Shown here: positions 41,156 through 50,400 of the stretch, piece after piece | Position numbering within the stretch: position 1 is the first letter of the stretch | How the letters are laid out: every line of letters starts with the position of its first letter | NCBI RefSeq assembly: GCF_025655475.1 | Contig: NZ_JAHTIK010000001.1 | Coordinates: 4,763,526-4,816,864, forward strand | DNA: 53,339 nt | Direction of reading: 5' to 3' | DNA from: Kitasatospora sp. DSM 101779 | GTDB lineage: Bacteria; Actinomycetota; Actinomycetes; Streptomycetales; Streptomycetaceae | The notes under the pieces: generated by a model | Seen by the model: the letters and a program-made list of their open reading frames with translations, nothing else | Database searches by the model: none | What the model was told of the DNA's origin: nothing | Made by a program: the position numbers and the translations under genes

Positions 41156-41228
41156 AGCGGTGTAGCTCAGTTGGTAGAGCAAGCGGCTCATAATCGCTGT
41201 GTCACCGGTTCAAGTCCGGTCACCGCTA
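41156..41228 (+). tRNA. tRNA-Met, elongator type (anticodon CAT)
   Basis: A 73-nt gene. Acceptor agcggtg pairs with caccgct (41221-41227), discriminator a at 41228. D arm gctcagttggtagagc, anticodon CAT at 41189-41191 in loop ctcataa, T arm ggttcaagtcc. The A1-T72 pair could suggest an initiator, but the anticodon stem lacks the three G-C pairs of initiators, so it is the elongator. Followed by a terminator-like hairpin and rpmG. Confidence 0.93.
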
Positions 41229-41234
41229 CCCCGC

Positions 41235-41270
41235 GTAGTCGATCGGGGGGTCATCCTCCCGATCGGCTAC
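41235..41270 (+). terminator. Stem-loop between tRNA-Met and rpmG
   Basis: gtagtcgatcgggggg (41235-41250) and cctcccgatcggctac (41255-41270) form a 16-bp stem with two G-T pairs and a tcat loop. It ends the tRNA transcript or attenuates read-through into rpmG, 43 bp downstream. tacact (41268-41273) at its 3' edge could be the rpmG -10 box. Confidence 0.75.
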
Positions 41271-41312
41271 ACTTGTCTGTGTTCTTATTCGTTGTCCCAG
41301 GAAGGCACTCCC

Positions 41313-41477
41313 GTGGCTGCCACCGACGTCCGCCCGAAGATCACGCTGGCCTGCGTGGAGTGCAAGGAGCGGAACTACATCACCAAGAAGAACCGGCGCA
41401 ACGACCCGGACCGTCTTGAGATGAAGAAGCACTGCCCGCGTTGCAACGCCCACACGGCGCACCGCGAGACCCGCTGA
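41313..41477 (+). CDS. rpmG: 50S ribosomal protein L33, zinc-binding form
   Basis: A 54-residue ribosomal protein, MAATDVRPKITLACVECKER and HCPRCNAHTAHRETR at the end. Both CxxC pairs (CVEC and CPRC) are intact, so this is the zinc-binding C+ paralogue. The GTG at 41313 follows aggaag. In mycobacteria rpmG2 is preceded by thrT and metT and followed by hadA-hadB; the same order is seen here. A strong terminator follows. Confidence 0.97.
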   Translation: MAATDVRPKITLACVECKERNYITKKNRRNDPDRLEMKKHCPRCNAHTAHRETR

Positions 41478-41486
41478 CTTTGCCTC

Positions 41487-41527
41487 GACTCCAGGCCGCT
41501 CCCCCTCGCGGGGCGCGGCCTGGAGTC
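41487..41527 (+). terminator. Terminator after rpmG
   Basis: gactccaggccgc (41487-41499) and gcggcctggagtc (41515-41527), a perfect 13-bp stem with a 15-base loop, 9 bp after the rpmG stop and followed by attt. It separates rpmG from the dehydratase pair. Confidence 0.9.
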
Positions 41528-41569
41528 ATTTCTGCATGTCTGCATGACGGTTGATCAGAGGAGTTGCCC

Positions 41570-42028
41570 ATGCCGCTCGACCCCTCCTTCATCGGGCGGA
41601 CCTACCCGCCCACCGCGCCGTACGAAGTCGGCCGGGAGAAGATCCGCGAGTTCGCCGTTGCCGTCGGCGACGCCAATCCCGCGTACACCGACCCGGAGGC
41701 CGCCAAGGCGTTCGGCCACCCGGACGTGATCGCGCCGCCGACCTTTCCGTTCGTCATCACCTACGCCGCCGCCGCGCAGGTCGTCACCGACCCGGAACTC
41801 GGCCTGGACTACAGCCGGGTGGTGCACGGCGACCAGAAGTTCGTGTACACCCGCCCGGTGCGGGCCGGTGACCGGCTGACGGTCACCGTGACGATCGACT
41901 CCATCAAGTCGCTGGCCGGCAACGACGTGCTGTCCGTGCGCGGTGAGGTCAACGACGAGTCCGGCGAGCACGTGGTGACGTCGGTCATGACCCTGGTCGC
42001 CCGTGCGGCCGACGAGGCGGGGGAGTGA
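41570..42028 (+). CDS. MaoC/hotdog dehydratase subunit, HadA-like
   Basis: A 152-residue N-terminal-MaoC hotdog protein. MPLDPSFIGRTYPPTAPYEVG, then VGDANPAYTDPEAAKAFGHP and the core helix FPFVITYAAAA. It lacks the hydratase-2 catalytic Asp-x4-His pattern at the usual site, so it resembles HadA, the structural partner of the catalytic HadB in the mycobacterial fatty acid synthase II 3-hydroxyacyl-ACP dehydratase. I take the ATG at 41570 (agaggag 7 bp before); a TTG at 41564 is the alternative. It lies 5 bp from the partner gene. Confidence 0.9.
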   Translation: MPLDPSFIGRTYPPTAPYEVGREKIREFAVAVGDANPAYTDPEAAKAFGHPDVIAPPTFPFVITYAAAAQVVTDPELGLDYSRVVHGDQKFVYTRPVRAGDRLTVTVTIDSIKSLAGNDVLSVRGEVNDESGEHVVTSVMTLVARAADEAGE

Positions 42029-42033
42029 ACCCG

Positions 42034-42456
42034 ATGGCGATCAGCTTCGACGAGGTCGAGGTCGGCACCGAGCTGCCGGCGCAGTCCTTCCCCGTGACGC
42101 GCGCCACGCTGGTGCAGTACGCGGGCGCCTCCGGCGACTTCAACCCGATCCACTGGAACGAGAAGTTCGCCCTGGAGGTCGGCCTGCCCGACGTCATCGC
42201 GCACGGCATGTTCACCATGGCCGAGGCGATCCGGGTGGTCACCGACTGGGTCGGCGACCCGGCCGCGGTGGTCGAGTACGGCGTGCGGTTCACCAAGCCG
42301 GTCCCGGTGCCGAACGACGGCGTCGGCGCGGTGATCGAGGTGTCCGGCAAGGTCGCCGCGCTGCTGGACGACCGCCGGGTGCGCGTCGACCTGCTGGCGA
42401 CCAGCGGTGGCCAGAAGGTGCTCGGCATGTCCCGCGCCGTGGTGCAGCTGGGCTGA
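42034..42456 (+). CDS. MaoC/hotdog dehydratase subunit, HadB-like (catalytic)
   Basis: A 140-residue hotdog protein with the full hydratase motif: YAGASGDFNPIHWNEKFALE, whose Asp and His form the catalytic pair, and LPDVIAHGMFTMAEAIRVV. It probably dehydrates 3-hydroxyacyl-ACP/CoA together with the HadA-like partner. I start at the ATG at 42034; a GTG at 42025 that overlaps the upstream stop is the alternative. The pair may serve normal fatty acid synthesis; because the PKS begins 750 bp downstream, a role there is possible but not shown, and a terminator separates them. Confidence 0.92.
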   Translation: MAISFDEVEVGTELPAQSFPVTRATLVQYAGASGDFNPIHWNEKFALEVGLPDVIAHGMFTMAEAIRVVTDWVGDPAAVVEYGVRFTKPVPVPNDGVGAVIEVSGKVAALLDDRRVRVDLLATSGGQKVLGMSRAVVQLG

Positions 42457-43205
42457 ACGTGTGTCGGAGGGGCGGGCCTGCCGGGCGGCGGGTCCGCCCC
42501 TCGGCCTTTGCCGCCGGGGGAGTGCGGGCCGCCGCCCGTCGCCCGGCGGCCGCTTCCGTTGCCGGTCCGCGGACATGGCGTCCTCGATCCCCCTCTGCGC
42601 GGTGGTCGGCGCACGGCCGTGGGGCAGCCGCGGCGCGCTGACGTGACCATAACCAGCCGCCGGAGCGGGCGGCAAGGTGTCGTTGAAGTCTGGACCATGC
42701 CGGCGGCGCCGGCCGTCCGGGTCGCCGGCCGCCCGCGGACCGGACACGGCAAGGCGCGTGCGTATTCGAAGCACGGGCCTGGCGCCGCATCAATTTCATT
42801 TTTCCGGGCCGAGTTTCGACAGGATATTCCGTCCGGTCAGTACATTTCTCCTGCGTTGCATCCGCGTTGATTTACGCGGAGTTGGTTGCACGTGCGAATG
42901 CCACTCGCGTACGGTCCTGACCCGGGACGCGGCGGAACTGCCCGCTGTGCTCCCGCCGTCACCGCTCACCCACTGAACGACCGTCTGTCGTACCGGAGTT
43001 GCTGCAGGTCATGGCCTGTCGGCGGCTGGTGGCGGCCGGTCGCGCCATCGTGTGAAGAGCCCGGATTCCGTGTCTGCCGTGCGCCGTCGGCGCGTGATTC
43101 GGGCTGCCTTCCCGCAGTCTCGGCTTTGCCGCCGATTTACCTGCGGGTTGCTCTCGGAAATGTTCCGACCGGACGAAATCACCGCACCCTGGGGAAGGAC
43201 CGACC
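42457..43205. promoter_or_regulatory. Long non-coding region in front of the PUFA-synthase-like operon
   Basis: 749 bp without a gene I can support, an unusual length here. The first 45 bp hold the terminator at 42467-42502. From about 42760 to 43160 the GC content drops clearly (caatttcatttttcc, gatttacgcgg, ggaaatgttcc), and tccgcg-ttgattta-cgcgga forms a small hairpin near 42848-42867. A promoter, a long leader or regulator sites for the biosynthetic operon probably lie here. Several open frames exist but are Arg/Pro-rich or very short. Confidence 0.55.
42467..42502 (+). terminator. Terminator after the MaoC pair
   Basis: gaggggcgggcc (42467-42478) pairs with ggtccgcccctc (42491-42502), 12 bp with one G-T, 12-base loop, 10 bp after the HadB-like stop. 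It closes the housekeeping block before the biosynthetic operon. Confidence 0.8.
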
Positions 43206-43487
43206 GTGCCTGTCGTGACCGCCGTTGAGGCCCAGCAGTGGCTGATCGAGAAGATCGCCCACCGGCTCGGAGTGCCCTCGGAGGACGTTCCGCCCGAGAC
43301 GTACTTCGACGAACTCGACCTCGACTCGACCGAGGCGCTCATCCTCGCCGGGGAGATGGAGAACTGGCTCGGCTTCGAACTCGGGACCACCACCCTCTGG
43401 TACCACCCGAGCATCAAGGACCTGGCCGAGTACATCGCGGAGGAGTCCGCCGCACGAGCCGGGGAGAACCATGCGGCCTCGGCGTGA
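43206..43487 (+). CDS. Free-standing acyl carrier protein
   Basis: A 93-residue carrier protein, helical throughout, with the phosphopantetheine serine in ELDLDSTEALILAGEME (Ser41). The motif is DST rather than the common DSL, and the recognition helix LILAGEMENWLGFEL resembles ACPs that pair with PKS or with acyl-AMP ligases. It is the first gene of the operon (gaagga upstream of the GTG at 43206). The end overlaps the thioesterase by 17 bp. It may carry the starter unit, or be a shuttle between the thioesterase or tailoring enzymes and the megasynthase (inference). Confidence 0.9.
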   Translation: MPVVTAVEAQQWLIEKIAHRLGVPSEDVPPETYFDELDLDSTEALILAGEMENWLGFELGTTTLWYHPSIKDLAEYIAEESAARAGENHAASA

Positions 43488-44367
43488 CGCCGGCCCCGCC
43501 GTCGTCCACCGGCTGGCCGAGGCCGGCGACGGCCTCGGCACGGTCTTCCTCGTCCACCCCGGCGCACTCGCCGCCGGCGTCCACCGCACCCTCGCCGAGG
43601 CGCTGCCGCCCGGCACCGGACTGACCGTCCTCGACCTGTCGGGTCACCCCGCGTACTGGGAGGCCGCACTCACCGGCGGCCGCGCCGACACCACCGTCGA
43701 GGAACTCGCCGACCGCATCGGCGACGAGCTCGCCGCCCTCGACGACGGCGGGCCGCGCACCCTGGCCGGCTGGTCCTTCGGCGGCGTGGTCGCCCAGGCC
43801 CTGGTCGAACGGATGCCGGCCGGGCGGCGGCCCGACCGGCTCGTCCTGCTCGACAGCATCGCGCCCACCCCGGAGTACCAGCAGCCCGACGAGGCGCTCG
43901 AACCGCCGCTGCTGCTCGGCTGGTTCGCCATGTACCTGGGCGCCAAGCGCAGCCGCCCGGTCGACGTCGACCCGCAGCTGCTCGCCGGCGGCGGCACCGA
44001 GGACGGCCTGCGCCACGTCCTCGCGGCCGCCGCGGCCGGCGGCGCACTGCCCGCCGACACCCCGCCGGCAGGCCTGCGCAAGCTCTACGGCACCTACGTG
44101 GACGGACTGCTCCGCAACAACCGGCTCACCGCCCCCTACACCGCCCGGCCCTCCACCGTGCCGCTGGTGCTCGTCACCGCCGAACGCAGCCTGCTGCCCG
44201 GCGACCGCACCCTCGGCTGGGGGCCGCTCGCCCCGCACGGGCTGGAGGTCCACCGCAGCCCCGGCGACCACTACACCATGCTCAGCCGGCCGGACGCCGC
44301 CGCCGTGATCGCGCGCCTGGTCCGCCCCGCCGCCTCCGCGCGGCGCGCACCCGCAACGAAGGTCTGA
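43471..44367 (+). CDS. Type II-like thioesterase (alpha/beta hydrolase)
   Basis: A 298-residue thioesterase of the PKS/NRPS TE family. Nucleophile loop GWSFGG with Ser102, acid at Asp128 (VLLDSIAP) and catalytic His267 (GDHYTML). A lid region around residues 140-215 (WFAMYLGAKRSRPV) is present. It is encoded as a separate protein, not fused to the synthase, so it could either release the final chain or remove stalled acyl groups. The start lies inside the ACP gene (17-bp overlap), coupling the two; ggggag precedes the ATG at 43471. The PfaA-like gene begins 79 bp later. Confidence 0.9.
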   Translation: MRPRRDAGPAVVHRLAEAGDGLGTVFLVHPGALAAGVHRTLAEALPPGTGLTVLDLSGHPAYWEAALTGGRADTTVEELADRIGDELAALDDGGPRTLAGWSFGGVVAQALVERMPAGRRPDRLVLLDSIAPTPEYQQPDEALEPPLLLGWFAMYLGAKRSRPVDVDPQLLAGGGTEDGLRHVLAAAAAGGALPADTPPAGLRKLYGTYVDGLLRNNRLTAPYTARPSTVPLVLVTAERSLLPGDRTLGWGPLAPHGLEVHRSPGDHYTMLSRPDAAAVIARLVRPAASARRAPATKV

Positions 44368-44446
44368 CGCAGGCCCGTCCGTACGGGCCCGGCCGCCCGC
44401 AAGCCCCGGCCGGCGCCCGGCCCTCCGAGTTCGAGAGAGCCCTGCC

Positions 44447-47400
44447 GTGAACACCTCGAAGCACACCAGCCCCCTGCCCGACGCGGAACTCGGCCGCCGG
44501 CTCGCGGACGAGCCGATCGCCATCGTCGGCCTCTCCGCGCTCTTCCCCAAGTCCCGTGACCTGCGGGAGTTCTGGGGCAACGTGATGTCCGCCGCCGACT
44601 GCATCGAGGACGTGCCGAGTACCCACTGGGACGTCTCCGAGCACTACGACCCGGACCCGACCGCGCCCGACAAGACCTACGCCAGACGCGGCGGCTTCAT
44701 GCCCACCGTCCCGTTCAACCCGATGGAGTTCGGGCTGCCGCCGACCACCCTGGAGGTCACCGACGTCCTCCAGCTGCTCAGCCTGGTCGTCGCCCGGGAC
44801 GTGCTGCGTGACGCCGGCGCCCACCGGCCCTGGTACCGGCCCGAGCGGACCGGCGTGGTGCTCGGAGTCACCGGCGCCAACCAGCTCACCCAGCCGCTCT
44901 CCGCCCGGCTGCAGACCCCCGTGCTCAAGGAGGTCGTCCGCAGCTGCGGCCTCAGCGAGCGCGACGCCGAGGAGATCGCCGAGAAGTTCAAACTCGCCTT
45001 CGCCCCCTGGGAGGAGAACTCCTTCCCCGGCATGCTCGGCAACGTCGTCGCCGGCCGGATCGCCAACCGGCTCGACCTCGGCGGCACCAACATGACCATC
45101 GACGCCGCCTGCGCAAGCTCGCTCGCCGCCACCAAGGCCGCCGTCAGCGAACTGCTGGAGCACCGCGCCGACACGATGATCGCCGGCGGCTGCGACGCCG
45201 AGAACACGATCTTCATGTACCTCTGCTTCAGCAAGACCCCCGCCTTCTCCAAGGCCGGCCGGATCCGCCCCTTCGACAAGGACGCCGACGGCACCCTGAT
45301 CGGCGAGGGCATCGGCATGTTCGCTCTGCGCCGCCTCGCCGACGCCGAACGCGACGGCAACGAGGTCTACGCCGTCGTCCGCGGCATCGGCTCCTCCAGC
45401 GACGGACGCTTCAAGTCCATCTACGCCCCGCGCAAGGAAGGCCAGATGGTCGCCCTGCGCCGCGCGTACGAGGACGCCCGCTGCACCCCCGACAGCGTCG
45501 AGCTCTTCGAGGCGCACGGCACCGGCACCGCCGTCGGCGACGCCACCGAGCTCTCCGCCCTCGCCGCCGTCGTCGCCGACACCACCGAGGAGCGGCAGTA
45601 CGCCGCCGTCGGCAGCGTGAAGTCCCAGATCGGCCACACCAAGGCCGCCGCCGGCGCGGCCGGCATGATCAAGCTGGCACTCGCCCTGCACCACAAGGTG
45701 CTCCCGCCCACCATCAACGTCGACGAGCCCAACCCCGCGATCGACTTCACGGCCGGCCCGTTCTACGTCAACACCGAGAGCCGGCCCTGGATCAAGGACC
45801 CCCGGCGCACCGACCGCCGCGCCGCCATCTCCTCCTTCGGCTTCGGCGGCACCAACTTCCACTTCGTGCTGCAGGAGCACGGCGACGGCGAGGACCTCAA
45901 GGTGATGTTCCCCGTCGCCCGGGTCCACCTCTGGCACGCCGCCGACCCGGCCGCCCTCGCCGCGCTGCTCGCCGACGGCGCCCCCGCCGCCGAGGGCCCC
46001 GCCCCCGCCGACCACGCCCGGCTCGCCCTCGCCGCCCGCGACGACGCCGAACTCGCCGAACTGCGGGCCCTCGCCGCCGCCGAACTGCGGGCCAAGCACG
46101 ACGCCGCCGACTGGGCCCACCCCCGCGGACTCTGGTACCGCCGCCGCGCCGCCGACACCGGCAAGGTCGGCGCCCTCTTCGCCGGCCAGGGCAGCCAGTA
46201 CGTCAACCCCGGCCACCGCGCCGTGCTCGCCCTGCCACCGCTGCGCGCCGCCTTCGACCGCGCCAACCGCGAGTTCGACGGCGCCGAACTGCTCTCCCGG
46301 GTCGCCTTCCCGCCGCCCGCCTTCACCGCCGCGGCCCGCACCGCCCAGGAGGAGTCGCTGCGCCGCACCGAGTACGCGCAGCCCGCGATCGGCGCCCTCG
46401 CCGCCGGCCAGTACCGCTACCTCGGCGAGCTCGGCTTCGCCGCCGACGGCCACCTCGGCCACAGCTTCGGCGAGTTGACCGCACTCTGGGCGGCCGGCGC
46501 GCTCACCGACGACGCCTACTTCGCGCTCGCCCGGGCCCGCGGCGCCGCCATGGCACCGCCCGCCGACCCCGGCTTCGACGCCGGCGCGATGGCCGCCGTC
46601 AGCGCCCCCGAGGCGAAGGTCGCCGAGCTGCTCGCCGACCACCCCGAGCTGGCGGTGTGCAACCGCAACGCGGCCGACCAGATCGTCGTCGGCGGCCCGA
46701 CCGCCGCCGTGGAGCGGCTGGTCGCCACGGCGTCGGGAGCGGGGCTGCGGATCTCCCGACTGCCGGTCTCCGCGGCCTTCCACACCCCCTTCGTCGGCCA
46801 CGCCGTCGAGGCCTTCCGTGCCGCCGTCGACCGGGTGGAGGTCCGTCCGCCGCTGCGGCCCGTCTACGCGAACACCCCGGGCGGACGCTACGGGGACGAC
46901 CTCGCGGCCAATGCCGCCCTGCTCGCCGAACAGCTGATCAACCCGGTGCACTTCGCCGACCGGGTCGAGGAGATGTACACGGCCGGGTTCCGCACCTTCG
47001 TCGAGTTCGGCCCCAAGGGCGTCCTCACCCAGCTGGTCGCCCGCATCCTCGGCGACCGCCCGCACCACGCCGTCCGGCTGGACGGCGGACCGGGCGCCGA
47101 CGCCGACCTCGCCCTCAAGCGGGCCGTCGCCCAACTCGCAGTCCTCGGCGTGCCGTTGGCGCTCGCCGACCGCTACGCCGCAGCCGCTCCGGAGGCCGTC
47201 CCGAGCAAGGGCATGACGGTGCCGCTGAACGGCATCAACCACGTCTCGGACGCCCGCAAGGCCGCCTACCGCGAGGCGCTGGAGAACGGCTACCGGATCA
47301 CCCCGGTGGCAGCCGCACCCACCGCGCCCACGGCCGCCGCCCCGCTGGCCGCTCCGGTCGCGGAGCCCGTGATCCCCGCCCCGACGGCAGTGGCGCCGCC

Positions 47401-50400
47401 CGCACCCGCACCGCCGCCCGCTGCCGCCCTTCCGCCGGAGCCCGCACCCGTCCTCCTCCCCGCGAGGAACGCCGTCCAGGAGAACGCACCCGTGGACCAC
47501 GACCACGCCGCCGCCGCGGCGCCCGACCGACTGCCCGAGCTGATCGCCGACCACCTCGCCCTCCACGACGACTACCTCAACGGCCAGCTGCAGAGCGCCC
47601 AGCGGCTCGCCGGACTGCTGGAGAACGCCGCAGGACAGGGCCGGGTCGACGAAGTGCTGGCCGGCGTCACCGCCGTCAAGGAGCACGGCCTCGCCATCGG
47701 CCGCACCCACCTGCGCGCCAACGAGATCCTCCGCGACCTCGCCGCCCTGGAGCTCGGCGGTGCACCAGGGGCGCCCACCGCACCGGGCACACCGGTGCAG
47801 CCGCAGGCGGTCGAGACGCCCCCGCCGGTGGCCGCACCCGCGCTGCCGGCCGCCGCCCCGGTCGCCGAGTTCGTACCGGTACCGGCCGAGCCGCTGCCCA
47901 CCGCCGAAACGCCGGTCGCACCGGCGCTGCCGCCGGCCCCGGTCCCGGTACCCGCCCCTGTCGTAGCGGAGGCGGCCCCGGCGCCCTCGGCCGGTGCGGG
48001 GGAGGTGTCGGCTGCGTTGTTGGAGGTGGTGGCGCAGAAGACGGGGTATCCGGCGGAGATGCTCGAGCTGGGTATGGACGTGGAGGCGGATCTGGGGATC
48101 GACTCGATCAAGCGGGTCGAGATCCTGGGTGTGCTCTCCGAGCGGTTCCCCAGTGATGTGCCGGTGGGTCCGGAGCAGTTGGGTGAGCTGCGGACGCTGG
48201 GGCAGATCGTGGACTTCATGGTGGGGGTGGCCGGTGCCGGTGCGCCCGCCGCCGCAGCGCCTGCTGCTCCGGCTTTCGGTGCGGGGGAGGTGTCGGCTGC
48301 GCTGTTGGAGGTGGTGGCGCAGAAGACGGGGTATCCGGCGGAGATGCTCGAGCTGGGTATGGACGTGGAGGCGGATCTGGGGATCGACTCGATCAAGCGG
48401 GTCGAGATCCTGGGTGTGCTCTCCGAGCGGTTCCCCGCCGAGGTGGCAGTCGGCCCCGAGCAGCTCGGTGAGCTGCGCACCCTCGGCCAGATCGTCGACT
48501 TCATGACCGGCACGATCGGCGGCACCGAGGCGTCCGCCGCCCCCGCCGCGCCCGAGGCGTCGGCTGCGCCCGCGCCCCGGCCGGAGGCCACCGTGCCCGC
48601 CGGTGCGATAGGCCGGGCGCAGGCCGCCCTCCTCGAACTGCCCGCCCCGGACGTCCTGGTGGACGCCTACCCGCAGGGTGCGGCGGCGCTGCTCGTGGAC
48701 GACGGCGGGGAGCTGGTGCCGCTGGTCGCCCAGCGGCTGCTGGCGCACGGCCGGCCCGTCCGGGTGCTGCGGCTGCCGTCCGTCGGGCGCCGGATCGACG
48801 GTGTCGAGGACCACGCGCTCTCCGGATGGGGCCCGACCGAGCTCGCCGAGCGCGTCGAGCAGGTGCTGGACCGGCCGGTCGCGCTGGCCGTGGTCTTCGA
48901 CACCCGTCGGGAGACCGAGTGGGCGGACGGCGTCCGCCGGCTCTCGCACGCGCTGCTGGTCGCCAAGCATCTGGTGGAGCCGCTGACCCGGGCTGCCTCG
49001 GCCGGCCGGACGGGCTTCGTCACGGTCACCCGGCTGGACGGGGCCTTCGGTCTCACCGGTGTCGCCGAGGACCTCGTCCCGGCGGGCGGCTACGGCGGCC
49101 TGGTGAAGACGCTGGCCGTGGAGGCACCCGAGGTGTTCTGCCGGGCCGTCGACCTGGCGCCCGCTGTCGCCGACCGCACGGCTGCGGACCTGCTGCTCGC
49201 GGAGCTTTCCGACGCCTCGGCCGAGCCCGTGCAGGTGGGCCTGGACGGTCGCCGCCGGGTCGCCCTGACGCTGGCGGAGCGGCCCACCGGCCTCGCCGCC
49301 GGGCCCGGTTCCGCCACCGCTGCCGAGGTCGGCCCGGAGGACCTGCTGGTGGTCACCGGTGGCGGACGCGGCATCACCGCCCGCTGCGTGGCCGACCTGG
49401 CCCGCGCCCACCGCCCCGGCCTGCTGCTGCTCGGCCGGACGGCGCTCGGCGAGGAGCCCGCCTGGGCGGCCGGGGTGACCGGCACCGCCGAGCTGAAGGC
49501 GGCCGCCGTGGCCCACCTCAAGTCCGAGGGGGAGAAGCCGACCCCGAAGCGGGTCGAGCAGCTGTATCGGGCGGTGGTCGGCGAGCGGGAGGTCTGCGAG
49601 ACCCTCGCCGAGCTGAAGGCCGCCGGCTCCGAGGCCGAGTACCTGGCCGTGGACATCACCGACACCGCCGCGACCACGGCCGCGCTGGCGCCGTACGCGG
49701 GCCGGATCACCGGTCTGGTGCACGGGGCCGGGGTGCTGGCCGACCAGCTGATCGCCAACAAGCGGGCCTCCGAGATCGAGCGGGTCTTCGCGCCGAAGCT
49801 CGGCGGGCTGCGCGCGGTGGTCGAGGCGCTGCCGGGCGACCGGCTGCGGCACGTGGTGCTGTTCTCCTCGGTGGCGGGCTTCTTCGGCAACCAGGGGCAG
49901 TCGGACTACGCCATGGCGAACGAGGTGCTCAACGCCTGGGCGTCCTCGTTCCGGCGGCGGCACCCCGCCGCCCGGGTCAGCTCGCTCAACTGGGGCGCCT
50001 GGGACAGCGGGATGGTCTCCCCGCAGATCAAGGCGGTGTTCCAGGAGCGCGGCATCACGTTGATCCCGGTGGAGACCGGAACGGCCCTGTTCACCGGCCA
50101 GTTCGCGGCCGGGCGGGCCGAGGACACCGTCACCGTGCTCGGCCCGACCACCCCGCTGTCGGTCCGGGAGCCGGCCGCGCCCGCTGCCGCCGTGGTGCTG
50201 GAGCGCCCGGTGGCCGCACTGGCCGCCGAGCCGATCGTCGCGGATCACGTGATCGGCGGGGTGCCGGTGCTGCCCGCGGCGCTGGCGCTCGGCTGGGCGG
50301 TCGGCGCGGTGGAGCGGCTCAGCGGCGGAACCGTCCGCCAGGTGCGGGACTTCGCGGTGCACAAGGGCGTCCTCTTCGACGAGACGGTGCCGGAGCGGCT

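Noticed and set aside
42508..42870. Open frames in the gap before the PUFA-like operon
   Set aside because: Arg/Pro/Gly-rich translation, no ribosome site, and the sequence includes the terminator and an AT-rich promoter-like stretch.
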